A DNA stretch of 64,000 nucleotides from Campylorhamphus procurvoides (Eukaryota; Chordata; Aves; Passeriformes; Dendrocolaptidae). Each line of letters opens with the position of its first letter. Position 1 is the first letter of the stretch. The stretch is taken from NCBI GenBank assembly GCA_013396655.1, contig WBMV01005969.1:1087534-1151533 (forward strand). Direction: 5' to 3'. The notes under the pieces were generated by a model that ran no database searches, had not been told where the DNA came from, and saw nothing but the letters and a program-made list of their open reading frames with translations. A program made the translations under genes and the position numbers. This document shows, piece by piece, positions 36,106-48,200 of the stretch.

Positions 36106-39100
36106 GGGAATATTTCTGATCTGCTCATAAAGTAGCCCCCAAAATCATTTGTTTGCATCTGTGCCAACACTGCTTGGGATATTTTTTTGCCAAAGATGAA
36201 ACTGTATTGCTGTAGTCCATTTGAATTAAGAGCTACTGCATGAATAGCAGCAGGCATGAGGAGTGTGCACACACCTGCCAACACAACCACTGGAGGTAAG
36301 GATTATTTTGAAAATATTAGGTGAAGAAGATTTATGTCAGACAAAAGGCAGCTGTCAAATGTTATTTGCTATGCAGTGACAGTCTTTGTCCAAAGGTCCT
36401 CACAGCTTGCTCTCAGCTAAGCAGCTGAGCAGCTGAGCTCTGCATCTATTCCCAGCTCAGAGCCCTGCCACAGCTCATCTTTCCCATGACCTACCTCCTG
36501 CCTACCCGAGGGTTTGCTGGATGGAGGGACAGTCCCAGCTGCCCTATAACTCAGCAAATGCCAGCAGGTCAAGAATCTTTTTCACAACAGCTGTGTTACC
36601 TATAGATGATCTGGCCCAGAGGTACTGGTTAGTATCATTCCTAAACAGTGTGAAATGATCTTTCTCACTTCACTGATTAAGCCTCCAAATGTTCCAGATC
36701 CTTGATAAGTGACTACTGAGTTTAAATTGCAGAAAAAGTTTGGTTCCTTTACATTTAAGTGGCTCCTGCTGAGAAAACACCCCCTTTGGCACACAGGCAC
36801 CAGCTGCTCTGACAATAAGCAGCCATGAGAGAATTTGGTTTTAAGGATACCAGTTTGTTAGATTAATTTCTCCCTTCATGGCACTCAACATGCCTCAAAA
36901 CACAGCCTGAAGAAATTTTAGTTAGTCCAAGTGTTGGCTTTGCAGCTTTTACTTTTCTTCCTAGGTGCTCCTTGCATCACTGCTGCTGTCCAATTAGCTC
37001 AGAGCGTTCCTCCACTCCCAGCATTTCCTGTCCCACATGACCATGTTGCAGAGAGTTTTCAGATCTGTAAGAAGCAGAAACCTTATTTCTATCTCTGACC
37101 TGCATCTTAGCTTGTTGAATGCAACCATCCCTTTTGACCCCTCTCCACTGTAGGCCTTTCCTTTCCCAGTGCTGTATTGACACAGGGACTTTGTCTATCG
37201 CTGCCCTGAAGCAAGATTTCTCTGGTAGTGCCTACAGTGCTCTTTTTCCCCTCGGTACCACTGTACAATAGCTGTGAGATCAGGGGAGAGAGAAAAAGGA
37301 GAAGCATATGTAGAACTCTGTCTAATCTAGGCATCAATAGTACAGGGACTCCCCAAATTGCAGAGAGAAAGCAAATTCTTATCAAGAAAGATCTATGTCA
37401 AGTTTTGGCAGTTGTTTCATGGATTTTTTCTGGCACCAATCATACTTTTTCCCCATGTCCCCTTTGAAAGACTGTCACAAACAAGAATATCATCCTCTCT
37501 GAATAAGAATTGCATTAAGAAACAGATAGTTAAATGATTCTCTTGAAAAAATGGGGCTATTACAAAATTATTTATGAACTGATTATGAGAATTAGGCAGG
37601 TGCTCAAAACTGTTGAGAACTGTTAGTCTCTTCATTAATAAAAAAGTGTTACAAAAATATGAGCACCTTTTTATGACTTTGTCAACTAGCTGTAATAATT
37701 ATTTACAAAACAAAACAGGAATACTAATAAATAAAAAAACACAAGGTTCTTTTCCACAACTTATTCTCTTGTGATTTTTGATTGCTATTTAACTGAGCAA
37801 CCCATAAAAGTCTTTAGGCAATGTATAATTATTCAAAGTTTACCTGTCTGAAATCCAATACGATGCTAGACACAAAGTAATTGCAAAGAAATTGGCATAG
37901 CAGGTATCTATCAGGGATGCTGGTTTGAATTTGTACCTTAGAGTGTCGTAAGGTGCAAACTCTACTTCAATATCTCAGAATTTAGGAGAGAGGTCTTTTC
38001 CTCTGAATTCCCACTGATATTTTCTTGACGCAACAAAGAACTTCAACATCTTCCTTTTCTCACCAAAAAGTGTAGGAATGATGCATGTCTGAACAGAGCT
38101 GTGGTATAGATTTTAATCAAGTCACAGCACTGTTCTTCAACATAAGTGAAATAAAAATTACTTTCTCTGTTTGGATAAATTCCAAAGTCATTCAAGTTAC
38201 TAAGTCTTTTAAACCAATTATTCTCTTAAAGTTCAATTAGCTATATTCTGACCTTTCCGCAAATGTAATTTGGTTAGGGAAAAAAACCACCTTGATCACA
38301 CGAATGACCAAAAACTTCCCATCCATAGATGTTCCAAGGTCAAAGCCACAGAAATAAGTTACTGAGTTCCATGTAAATATGTAGGAAAAACACTGTATTA
38401 AGGAGTTTGTTCTAAGTTGCTACTTCAAGCTTTTTTTTTTTCTGTCTCCTGTTTTGTTGTCCCATCAGTATTCATTCCTTACATCATTGCTCTGCTAATT
38501 TTTACAAAAGTTTGGAGTTGCACAATACATTTCATTGGATTTGCCTATCAAACCAATGCAGTTATCCATTTCTGATCCCACTCAGAGCTGCATTACTGTC
38601 TTGTGATAAGAAGAAAAAAATAAGGTTAGAGTCATGACCAAAACCCACCAAAACTTCCTGAAATTGCTACCACTCAGTTTCCTGGATATTTATGGACTTA
38701 AAAACCATATACCCAAATTACAGCATTTTTCTACTTTGCTTGGGTAAATGTAGTGTGATTTACTGTGTAAAAATTAAAACCAGGCAAGCAGTTGTTCTGG
38801 TTTATTGCTTACAAGAAAAACTAAAAATACTGTGAGACAACACCTCAGCAAACTGAAAGCACTTTGGCATGTTCCCATACGATTATCCTAATCACCTGAC
38901 TTTTTTTTATATATATTTTTTCTCATCCTCACTGATGTCCTCTCCCTCCTGTTCTGTGTTCTGAAGAGTAAAATTCCTTTGAGCCAAAAAGCCAGGCTTG
39001 TTGTATTGAAACCAGTACCAAGCAGTCAGCAGTCTGTTGCAAAGTATTTAATTTTGCTAAACTTTCTACTGATAAATAACTCTACTGCTCAGCTGAGTTT

Positions 39101-42100
39101 TGATACCTAAAGTTGTTTCTCCACCTGACAGACCAGTTTTCAGCTTTTTCTACTTTAAAGGTGGGATATTCTAACATCAGTCTTGCTGAGAAATACTTTC
39201 TTCTGCCAAGATACAAAAACCACTACACAGAACCAAAAATTCCAAAACCCAAAGAAACCAAGCAACCAAACAAAAAAACTCCAAACAAACAAAAAACAAA
39301 CAAACCAGAAATTCAAAAAAAGTTAATGCTATTGTCTGAAATACAAAAAAACAATTCTCTATTCCTTTCAGCCTATTTGTGTTAACACCTGCTTAGCCAT
39401 CCCACCATATTTTTTGCACTTTTTTTCCTCTATGCAATCAGCTATAATGCGAAGAAATCTGCAATGAATATAAATACATAGATCAAAAGTGATAAATCTT
39501 AACTGATTTTGCAACTATGTTGACACATAAATTCAAATAACAGAGTTCTAAGAAGTGTTTATCACTTATTAACATGGGCACAAGAATATCACAAGTTCAT
39601 GAGCACTACAGATTTTTCAGTTTCATCAATGCCTTTATAAAATCTATTTGCATTTATAGATTGCATTTTAAGATATAATTATCTCATTTTTTTTCTTTTC
39701 CAAAATGAACTGTCAGTTCAAACTGATAAAAGTATTGATAAAAGAATTTCCAGCTAAACAAATCTTGTAGATATTTCTGTGTAGAGACATCACAGAAGTT
39801 TATTTACTTATATATATTCCATCATGACAGGGTACTTGACAAAGTGCCTGTGTCACATCACCAGAATGTTTAGAGATTAAGTATGAGAAACAATTCCAAT
39901 AAAGTTACACCAGAACCAAAATTGTCCCTTAATATGTAAAGAAATAATCCTCAGGATGGGTTTTTTTTGACGGAAAGATCTTTTCCCTTCAGTGATAACA
40001 TTACAGCCAGCTTGTATCCCTGCTTAAAAGTACATTCATCTACAATGTAAATGTAATCTTCCCTATTGCTACCTCAGTATTACAGCTTTGCTCCTTCCTG
40101 TATGAGGCAGCATTCATTATCTGGTTCTTTTACGCATTATCCAATTTCCCAATAGGTCCTAGTAAGGTATAAAACTGGTTCCCACAAACTTTTCTTAAAA
40201 TAATTAAAATGTATTAAAAAAATTAGATTTACAGTTTCATTTTGTGGCTAAATCAGTAGCTTCAGGTCCATTTGGGGCCATAGTTAACATACATATTTAA
40301 AGCCCTATTTTCTTATCTCTTGGTATCGTGTGTCTCCGATTTTGCATGGTTATGAGTAACAAATGTACCTTGCCTTTTCAATTAGAGTGGAACTGGAATG
40401 CTTGACCAAGAAAACATGTTTATCTTTGGAGTTCACTTGAGTTTTGAGCAAAGAAAAGGAGGAAATCTCTTCAAAACCAGAATAGGCTGTGAGAAAAGTG
40501 TTCAGTTCTAATACACTGTGTGACATATTTTTGAGCAGCTGTGTAAAAGAGAGACAGAGTACCCTTTTCTTCACTCCCATGCGGGACTGAGACATCCACA
40601 ATTCTCATCTGAAAAGAGTAAAATAATGCCCCTTTCTGAGCTGCACTTTTGTTCATTTGCCTGAGAGATGAGGAGGGAGCAAAATATGGCAACCACAGTG
40701 GCACAGTTCTTCTGGGGCATGAAAGCAGGCTGCAAGGGCAACAGTTTTCTTCCAAAAGGTTGATTAGCCTTGACGTTCCCTCCTTTTGAAGATACACTTG
40801 CTTCCTCATGGTCATTCCTGGGTCAATGCCAGCATTGTCTTTGTACCAGGCCAGCAAGGCAGGCAAGATTAAGGCTTTCCAGAGAAGGAAATCAAAACAT
40901 GTACAAACATCCTTTGCTGGATGACTATAAAAACAACTAGCTGAAAGGGAAATAATATTTAGAAAAGTCAAATATTTAGCTTTCTTCAAGAAAATTTCAC
41001 TGATATACCACACTTGAGAAGACAAAGTTGGCTATTTGTTGTGTTTCCAGATGAGGAAATGCTCTGTCTGCATCCATGGAGCTACCACTTGAAGAAACCC
41101 CTTCCCTGTTTGTGTACTTTAAAAGTGATGCCACAAGAATCACAGTCCCATTTGTACATTTATACAGCACTGCAGAGCATCTCTGTCAGAGATGTGATCT
41201 GTAGTATGAACCAGCAGCTCTCTATCAGGGCTGTTCAGCTGGACTTCTGTTCCACCCTTGCATGGTGTCCACTTAAGGAAAACAACAACCCTTCAAGGGG
41301 ATGGGTGTGCCTTTCCAGCACAGAAGATATACCAACCCACATGCTCAGACAAAGCCAAACCTTGTTTACTGCCTAATTACTTTTCATTTCCTATTCCTCA
41401 GAAGCCTCTTGCATATTATCACCTGTAGCAATTCCACACTAGCTAGGCTCAGGCTTGTATGAATAATGGCTTCTATTCTGCTCAAATTCCCCATACACAC
41501 ATAAAGCTAAAAAAGTCACTTAAGCTATGCAGGAGGCAGTGAGAGAAGGGGAAAAAAGAAAGCAACCAAGCTCATCCAGCCTTAGAAAACCTTGGCTATC
41601 CCAGTTTTAGTGACTTGTAACTGAGACAACCCTAAAGAGATTATTTTAAAAATTATATTTTCAAACCCACTGTATTTTCCAGGGATCTGGAGACTTGATG
41701 TCTGAACAACGACAATGAACCGCTTCTCCCAAGCACTGGTGTTTTAAGTTGCAGCTGTAGCTTTAACTGTTTACTTCAGATTTCTCAATCTGTAGTGGAA
41801 CGAAACTGAAATAGGTATTGAGGCAAAGGCCCCAATTAGAAATACAGATGGACACAGGCTGAAGGATTAAAACCCAGTGGGATACATTAGTTTCTGAAAC
41901 CACCATATAATTACTTATTTCTGCTGACATTAAGAACTTTCTGTAGTAAAATAATGAATACATCAAATACATGAGGGAAAATTGTTCAGCTTTGAGTATA
42001 CACTGACTGCTATCTTTTGCCAAGGGAAAGCATTTCTCCTTTTTTAAAGTGTAACCCTTACCATGTCCCTAGTTTTGTCTTCATTTCATTATAGTCTATA

Positions 42101-43844
42101 TATTTACCCTGGCCATTGTCCAGTCCTCTTTAATGTAACGTCAGATCCTATCCCAAATATTGATGTTTCTGTCATCTCATATTTCTTATAAGACACCAAA
42201 ATGATAGTACCATCAAAGAGAAATAAAGCTTAAGGCTGACAAGCAGCTGCTGGAGGAAGATGCAATGCATATATATGTACATATTCCCACTTACAGAGCT
42301 TCATCCATAACTGCCATAGAAGGGAGGAAGATGAGGGCATTGGTGTTTTCTGTTCCTGTGAGTGCTCTGTGTGTCTGTGTGTGTTATACACTTTCATCCA
42401 AGTGTTTGTGCCTACTGGGTTGGTTTTGTTACTGGTTGGACCCAGGGCGTGGAGCTGCAACCGCCTCACCTCTGCTAGGAGGTTGTCAGATTCAGCCCCA
42501 CTTGGCACAGCAAACTCTTGTCATGTTTACAAATTGAAAATGTTTGAACAAAAACTTTCCCATATGACTGAATGAACTGAATAACATTATTAACAATATA
42601 AATATTTGTATAGAAATATCTTCATGTTTGTATTTACTGAAGTACCATTAAAATCAATATTATATTTTCACATAATTCAGCAGCACAAATTTTACCCAAT
42701 CACTTTTTATTTATATTTTTTAAACACTGTCATAGAGGACAGACTCACAAAGCAAAGATCTAAAGCCAAAAATCCAAATAGGTAACAGGCAGAGAACATA
42801 AATTCCCCAACCAGGTTTTGAAAACTATGTATTTCATTGATGCTTCTGTGGTTTGGTTTTGCTTATTGTTTATATTCATGAATGAGGTGGATGACAAAAA
42901 ATTGACTTTTGGTCTGAATTTGAGCTTAAAAGAAGAATCAAGTGTGATTAAATGTGACTGGATATTTGAGAAAGCAAACAAATTGTGCAGAGTGTGGTGG
43001 ATTTTATGAAATTAACATAAAAAGCTTTCTGACACTATGAGAGTCATTGGACAAGAATTAGTTCCTTACAACAGGTCAGCCAAAAAGGACATATTAATAC
43101 TCTGCTGCGGCTCATCAGAGTAAGTGTACAAAAAATACAACATATTGTAGAGCATTTTATGTGGCATTATGTTAATGCCTTAAAACAGTCCCTCTGTGGT
43201 GTCCTGATACTTTATCTTTTGAGAAAAAATGGCATTTATAATTGCTCTCTGTTTCACCAAATTATCGTCATTGATTTTTTTTAACTCCACTTTCTTCCAG
43301 TCCTCACCAAATATCTAGGAGAAAATACAGGTCCTATCTTCAGCTTGTGGAAACTGATACCCATCCACTACTGTCTATAATACCCTACAGCCATTACTGG
43401 GGTCTCTGTGCACTCTCAGCTTTACTTTGGACCTGGCTGAAGTTGCTTCTTCCTAGAAGACTTTTTCCTATGTGGTTTGGTCCCCTCTTTTTCAGTCAGA
43501 TGGCCTATAGTAGAGCAGGGGCTGACACAGTTTTAGCTTGATCTCATTTCAAATTTTTCAATACTCTTAGCTCACACACAGTTCAAACACCCATTAAGAA
43601 GTGACAGCCCTTCTCTGCCACTTTTAGCTCTGCCCTTTCAAACCTTCAAGTGCCTCTGTTTTTTCTTATTGTGACTCGCACTGTTCCCCGTAGCTGCTTG
43701 ATTAATGTACCTTTGTACAACTTAATTTGACAAAAATAGTTAGTGCTCCACTTCTTTTAAGACAAAAATCAGGTCAATTGCTTCTCTGGAAATGAAATCC
43801 TCTGAGCTAAGAGCTTTAACGCACTCCTTCAATTACTTTTGAAA
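36106..43844. other. Non-coding DNA, no gene seen
   Basis: Nearly 8 kb without a supportable gene. The 184-codon frame at 40471-41025 (minus) is the longest in the window but is Cys/Ser/Leu/Phe-rich with no motif or homologue I recognise. G+C-richer patches lie at 36390-36600 and 36960-37300. A strand-asymmetric A/C-rich tract is listed separately. One octamer motif is at 39646-39653. Confidence 0.75.
39227..39320 (+). repeat. A/C-rich low-complexity tract
   Basis: About 95 bases are almost wholly A and C on this strand, with irregular CAAA/CCAAA units and no fixed period. Confidence 0.8.
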
Positions 43845-44154
43845 GGAGGTTGTAGCCAGCTGGGGGTTGGTCTCTTCTCCCAGGCAATTAGGAACAGACC
43901 AAGAGGACACAGTCTTAAGAACTTCTTAAGGAAGAAGTTCTACACAGAAAGTGATTGGGCATTGGAATGGGCTGACCAAGGAGGTAGTGGAGTCACCATC
44001 CATGAAGGAGTTTTTAGGAAAAGACTGGATGTGGCACTTAGTGCCATGGTCTAGTTGCTAAGGTGGTGTTCAATCATAGGTTGGACTTGATGATCTCAGA
44101 GGTCCTTTCAAACCCAGCTGATATTGTGATTCTGTGATTCTACTGTGATTCTGC
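43845..44154 (+). repeat. CR1 LINE, 3' portion with intact octamer tail
   Basis: Sense-strand CR1 is readable in order: 'ggaggttgtagccagctggg', 'ggtctcttctcccaggcaa', 'aggacacagtcttaagaact', 'gggcattggaatgggctg', 'aaaagactggatgtggcact', 'agtgccatggtctagttg', 'ggttggacttgatgatctca' and 'gaggtcctttcaaaccc'. The tail is then attgtgattctgtgattc and a further near-copy, the (ATTCTGTG)n signature. The copy is 5'-truncated at about 43845. An internal 10-bp inverted repeat (43918-43941) belongs to the element. The copy has no coding capacity. Confidence 0.97.
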
Positions 44155-45143
44155 ACTGCTGCTGAGTGCACATGTGCCAGTCAATGCCCTCCATCTTTGC
44201 TCATGTTTTTTCCCAAGTTCTTCCAGTGCCCTGGCATGCACCACTCCTCTCTTTGCTTCCTGCAGGCTCCAGCACTGACCTCTGTATGCTTTTCTCCTCC
44301 AGGTCTCCCTCTGGGGTGTTTTCATCCTCTGTTATACCTATGGGGTTAGGACACTGCCTGCCTTTCTTCAGTGCCCACCTGGAAAGAGTTCAGAATATGC
44401 TACTGGCTAAATCCCAGAGCTCCCAGGGCTGTTCCCTGTGGGTTTTTGCCCCTCAGAATTTAGGAGTGTTCTTATCTTTTTTTGAAGGCTTCAATGCTGT
44501 TCTTCCCCATAACAGTGAAATTGCAACTCTCTTTCTGACAACAAAATTAAACACTTCCCAGGGTTTCATTTATTTCACACTTTGCCTAATGTATTGTAAG
44601 TACACACATACTCTGCAGACATTGCTGTGTTTCTCAGATTGTGTTGTTACAGCCTCATAGTTCGCCTGCTCTTCCAGAGTTAATTGAATACTCTCATGTC
44701 CTTTAGTGCTAGTCAAGAATAAGGACACTGAATTTTTTCCACTCCACTGGCAGTCACTGCTTGCAGATACAATGTGAAACTCTGATTAAACCACATTTCT
44801 GGAGTTTAAGCTCTGCTGAGTGTTTCAGTTGTTCTATTTTTTCACTCAAGCTATTCCCAGAGTTTGTTTTATGTCTGGTTCCAGGTGTAATTCAGTAACC
44901 ATTAGAAAAGGATGGCTGATGGTGTTCTGCCTCATTAGGTGCCTGGAACAGCAGCAGTACCTAGCAAGCCTGCCCATGCCAGCTGCGGGAGCCCAGGGAG
45001 CCCTACACCATTCCTCCATAGTGTCAGCACAGGAGGTCATGCAGCCACCCAGTTACCTGAATTGGGGAACAGACCTAGCTGAGAAGTAACTTCGCCAGGG
45101 AAAATTGGCTAATTTCCAGCTGAATTGGTGCCCTGAGCTTGCT

Positions 45144-45210
45144 GGGGTTTTTTGGCTTGGTTTTTTGTTGGTTTTGGTTGTTTTGTTGTTTGGGGTTTTT
45201 TTCCCCAAAC
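45144..45210 (+). repeat. G/T-rich low-complexity tract
   Basis: About 65 bases are almost only G and T on this strand, with GGTTTT/TTGGTT units and no strict period. Confidence 0.8.
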
Positions 45211-48200
45211 CCTCTAACTGGCAGTACAGAATGGGGACAAGCAACCATGAAAGGGACCTGCTTGAGATAGGATTTCCTCCAAAGAAATCCCAGTGTGACC
45301 GCAGCTCAAGAGCTGGGTTCTGCCTGGCCTGAACCCACTATAAAGTGTTAGAGGCAGCTGCCACTGTACTGTCTTCTGTTAGGGGCAAAGGAAAGAGGGA
45401 TTGGTGGGGTGCTCTAATGGGATGTTACTTAAATATTGTGGGCCTTGAATGGGGAGGGAAGCAGAGCTGGGGGCATCCACTGGAGCACAGACCTGCCAAG
45501 ATTTTGAGGCTGCAATTAAGCTTGCTAACAGATCCTTGGGGCACACACGCATAATTTGAAGGTCTTATTTCCAGCGTGTGGCATATGGCTCTTACCTAGT
45601 ATCTTGGAAACTTTAGGGAAATTGTTTGAGTAAATGTGCCTACTTCATGGGGTATCTATGTGGAAGAGCATGATCAGGCTTTGTATTTGTTGTGAAAAGC
45701 CAGATGCAGTATTTTGTAAAAAGGTATTCAAAGCTATTTCATGTTTTTATCTGTAACTATGGTGTATTTTAACTTTGAGAAACTTTAACTGAGAAGGGTA
45801 CAGTTGTTGAAATAGAAATTAATCACTCTGGCTGAACTTTAACACTCATTCTACATCTAATTAGTTGAATTAGAGCCACTTTGCAAGAGAGTCAATCAAT
45901 TCTCTAGCTTTAGCTGCCCCAATGGTTCTGAAATTTGATGATGTTATCTTTACTTCAGAGGAGACACTCAGTTAGCATTTTAATAAGCACATTTTTCCCT
46001 GGCACTTTAGCTCTGTACCAGGACCTATCCTAAGTTAAAATATTATCTGCAAAATGCAGACTCTCCTGGGCCAGAACTGTGTCCACATCAGAAAACTGTT
46101 CTGGTAGAGCATTCTTATTACTTTCACAGGGATCAAGAGAATTATCATCAACCCAAGTATCATGATGAGCAGATTGAGAAGCCAATTAACAGGACAGAAT
46201 CTGAACTACAGTAATACCTTTGCAGGAGAAGCTAAAAATGAATTATTAAAATTCACTATTCACATATGAATACATGGTGAGACAGAAGTGCCTTCAGAAG
46301 TTTTAAACTAGCCTTTAAATACAAATCAGATGAATATAAGGCTACCAGCCTCCTCCAAATTAAGCAAATACTTTAAATGTTTCACAGGAGCAATGTGAAG
46401 TCAAAGCTGAAGATTTTGGTTGAAACTTAAAGCATGCCAGATAAAAGGATATATGCATATACAGAAAGTCTAGATATGGCCTAATTTCTTGACTATTCAT
46501 GCTATTCTCTTGCGAAGAGAAAAAGAGGCTCTTGTAGCTCTAAAATTGCTTGGTCTGACTTCTAGCCTTTTTTTGTTCTGCTGGAAAAGGTATGTGGGCT
46601 GCTGGATTCCTCCTTCTGCTGGTTCACGAGGTAACATTCAACAAGTATCTCTATGATTTTTTGTTTGAAGAATAGCTTGCAAAGCAGGCCCGTTCTATAA
46701 GGGGTAAGGCTCTTGATTAGCAGCTTGGCTTTAAGAGGGAAAGATGTGACTCCCCTAAGGCATCTTGTGGAAAAGCGGTAGCTGGGTGGAGAGAATGGTA
46801 ACTCAGCCTTCCAGACGCTGTCCATCCCATCTCTTCCAGGTACACTGATGATCTTCCAACCTGAGTACACTCTTTGTTATTTTCTTTTAAAATATTACCC
46901 TATATGTGCTTTCTAGAATGAATACTCCTTCCAAGAGCTGGCATAGATCAAAAGCTCTTGAAAGTTTCTCCACAATGTGTTCAAACCCTTCTAGCATACA
47001 GTCACCATGGGCAAATCCACTTTTAAAAATGAAAGTTTCAGAAAAACAGAATGAATGAAAACAAAGATTTAGAATGAAATTGTTATGTGTGCCGTGAGCC
47101 AGCACACATTATCAGCTTTCATTGCTGTTGTAGAAACACTAGCTGCTGTGCCAGACCAAGTTAGTTTGCTGGACTGCTGCAGTGCTCTGTCTTCTTTTTC
47201 GTGTTTATTCTAGATTTTTTTCTTATGTGATAGCTTTGCATAAATGTCCCCACCCTATTTGTTTCAAACACAACCTCTATCTGGAATTTCATTTTCCATA
47301 CAGATCTCACTAAAATACCAAGCTCTTGGAAAACAAAATAAGCCAGCATTTCCCAAAGATGATAGATTATCAGAGATCACTACTTCTTTCACATCTACAA
47401 CATCCTTATATTCCTTAACAGTTGTTGTTTTAAAGGTTTAGGCAGTTACAGGACAAGAGTGAGGATAAAATGTGGAAAATGGAAACATGATGAACCATTT
47501 CTGAAATGTTACAGGGAGAGGGAGCAACAGTTTTAGTCTCAGCCACTGCCTTCAAAGGGACAAATCAGGGCGGGTGCTGATACAGATGCATTTCAGTTGC
47601 TGTCAGCACAATTACTGCAGGATTCCTTTTCTGAGTTGCAGAACTGGGAACCTCGAGAGAATGAAGTATACTGGAAAATGAGCTAGAAGATTTGAATGGA
47701 AATTTGAGCAAAAGGAAAAATTAAAATTAGGCCATACAGCCAGCAGAGAAACTATGCAGAGAACAGTGGCCAGAGAAGGACAGCGGTTGTAGCTTTTATC
47801 ACATTTTAGAAGGTAATGGTATTCTCATAATTATCACAAACGTATGATTAGTTTTTACCTGCTTAATTGAGACATTGAATTACTTATATCTTTGCTCATG
47901 CATCCTGAAGTGTTACTATTTCCTCAGATGTAAGGACCAAACTTAAGAACCAAATTTTACACAGATCCCATTGCAATTTCCATTCGTGGAAATGATGGAC
48001 CATGTCTTTGATATAATTAGCTTTATAATATCCCCATGCAGGAGTGATGAAACTACTATTTCTCTTTTCATTTATGAAATGGAATCTAAGAAGAAATCCC
48101 TGTTGAGTTTTCTGAAGTTTTAAGTCTACAGTTAATAATTTATTCCTATATTGATGTCAGCAACCTATTGCAGAACAGATCTTTGATTCCATGACCCTGA

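Noticed and set aside
36954..37480. Another solo LTR (contains 'ctaggcatcaatag')
   Set aside because: No matching opposite end, no target duplication and no promoter plus poly(A) layout.
40471..41025. 184-codon minus-strand frame as a gene
   Set aside because: No recognisable domain, composition rich in Cys/Ser/Leu/Phe as in random frames, no splice or promoter context; kept only as a low-interest finding.
44166..44660. 164-codon plus-strand frame as a gene
   Set aside because: It starts at the edge of the CR1 tail, is of low-complexity hydrophobic composition and has no motif.
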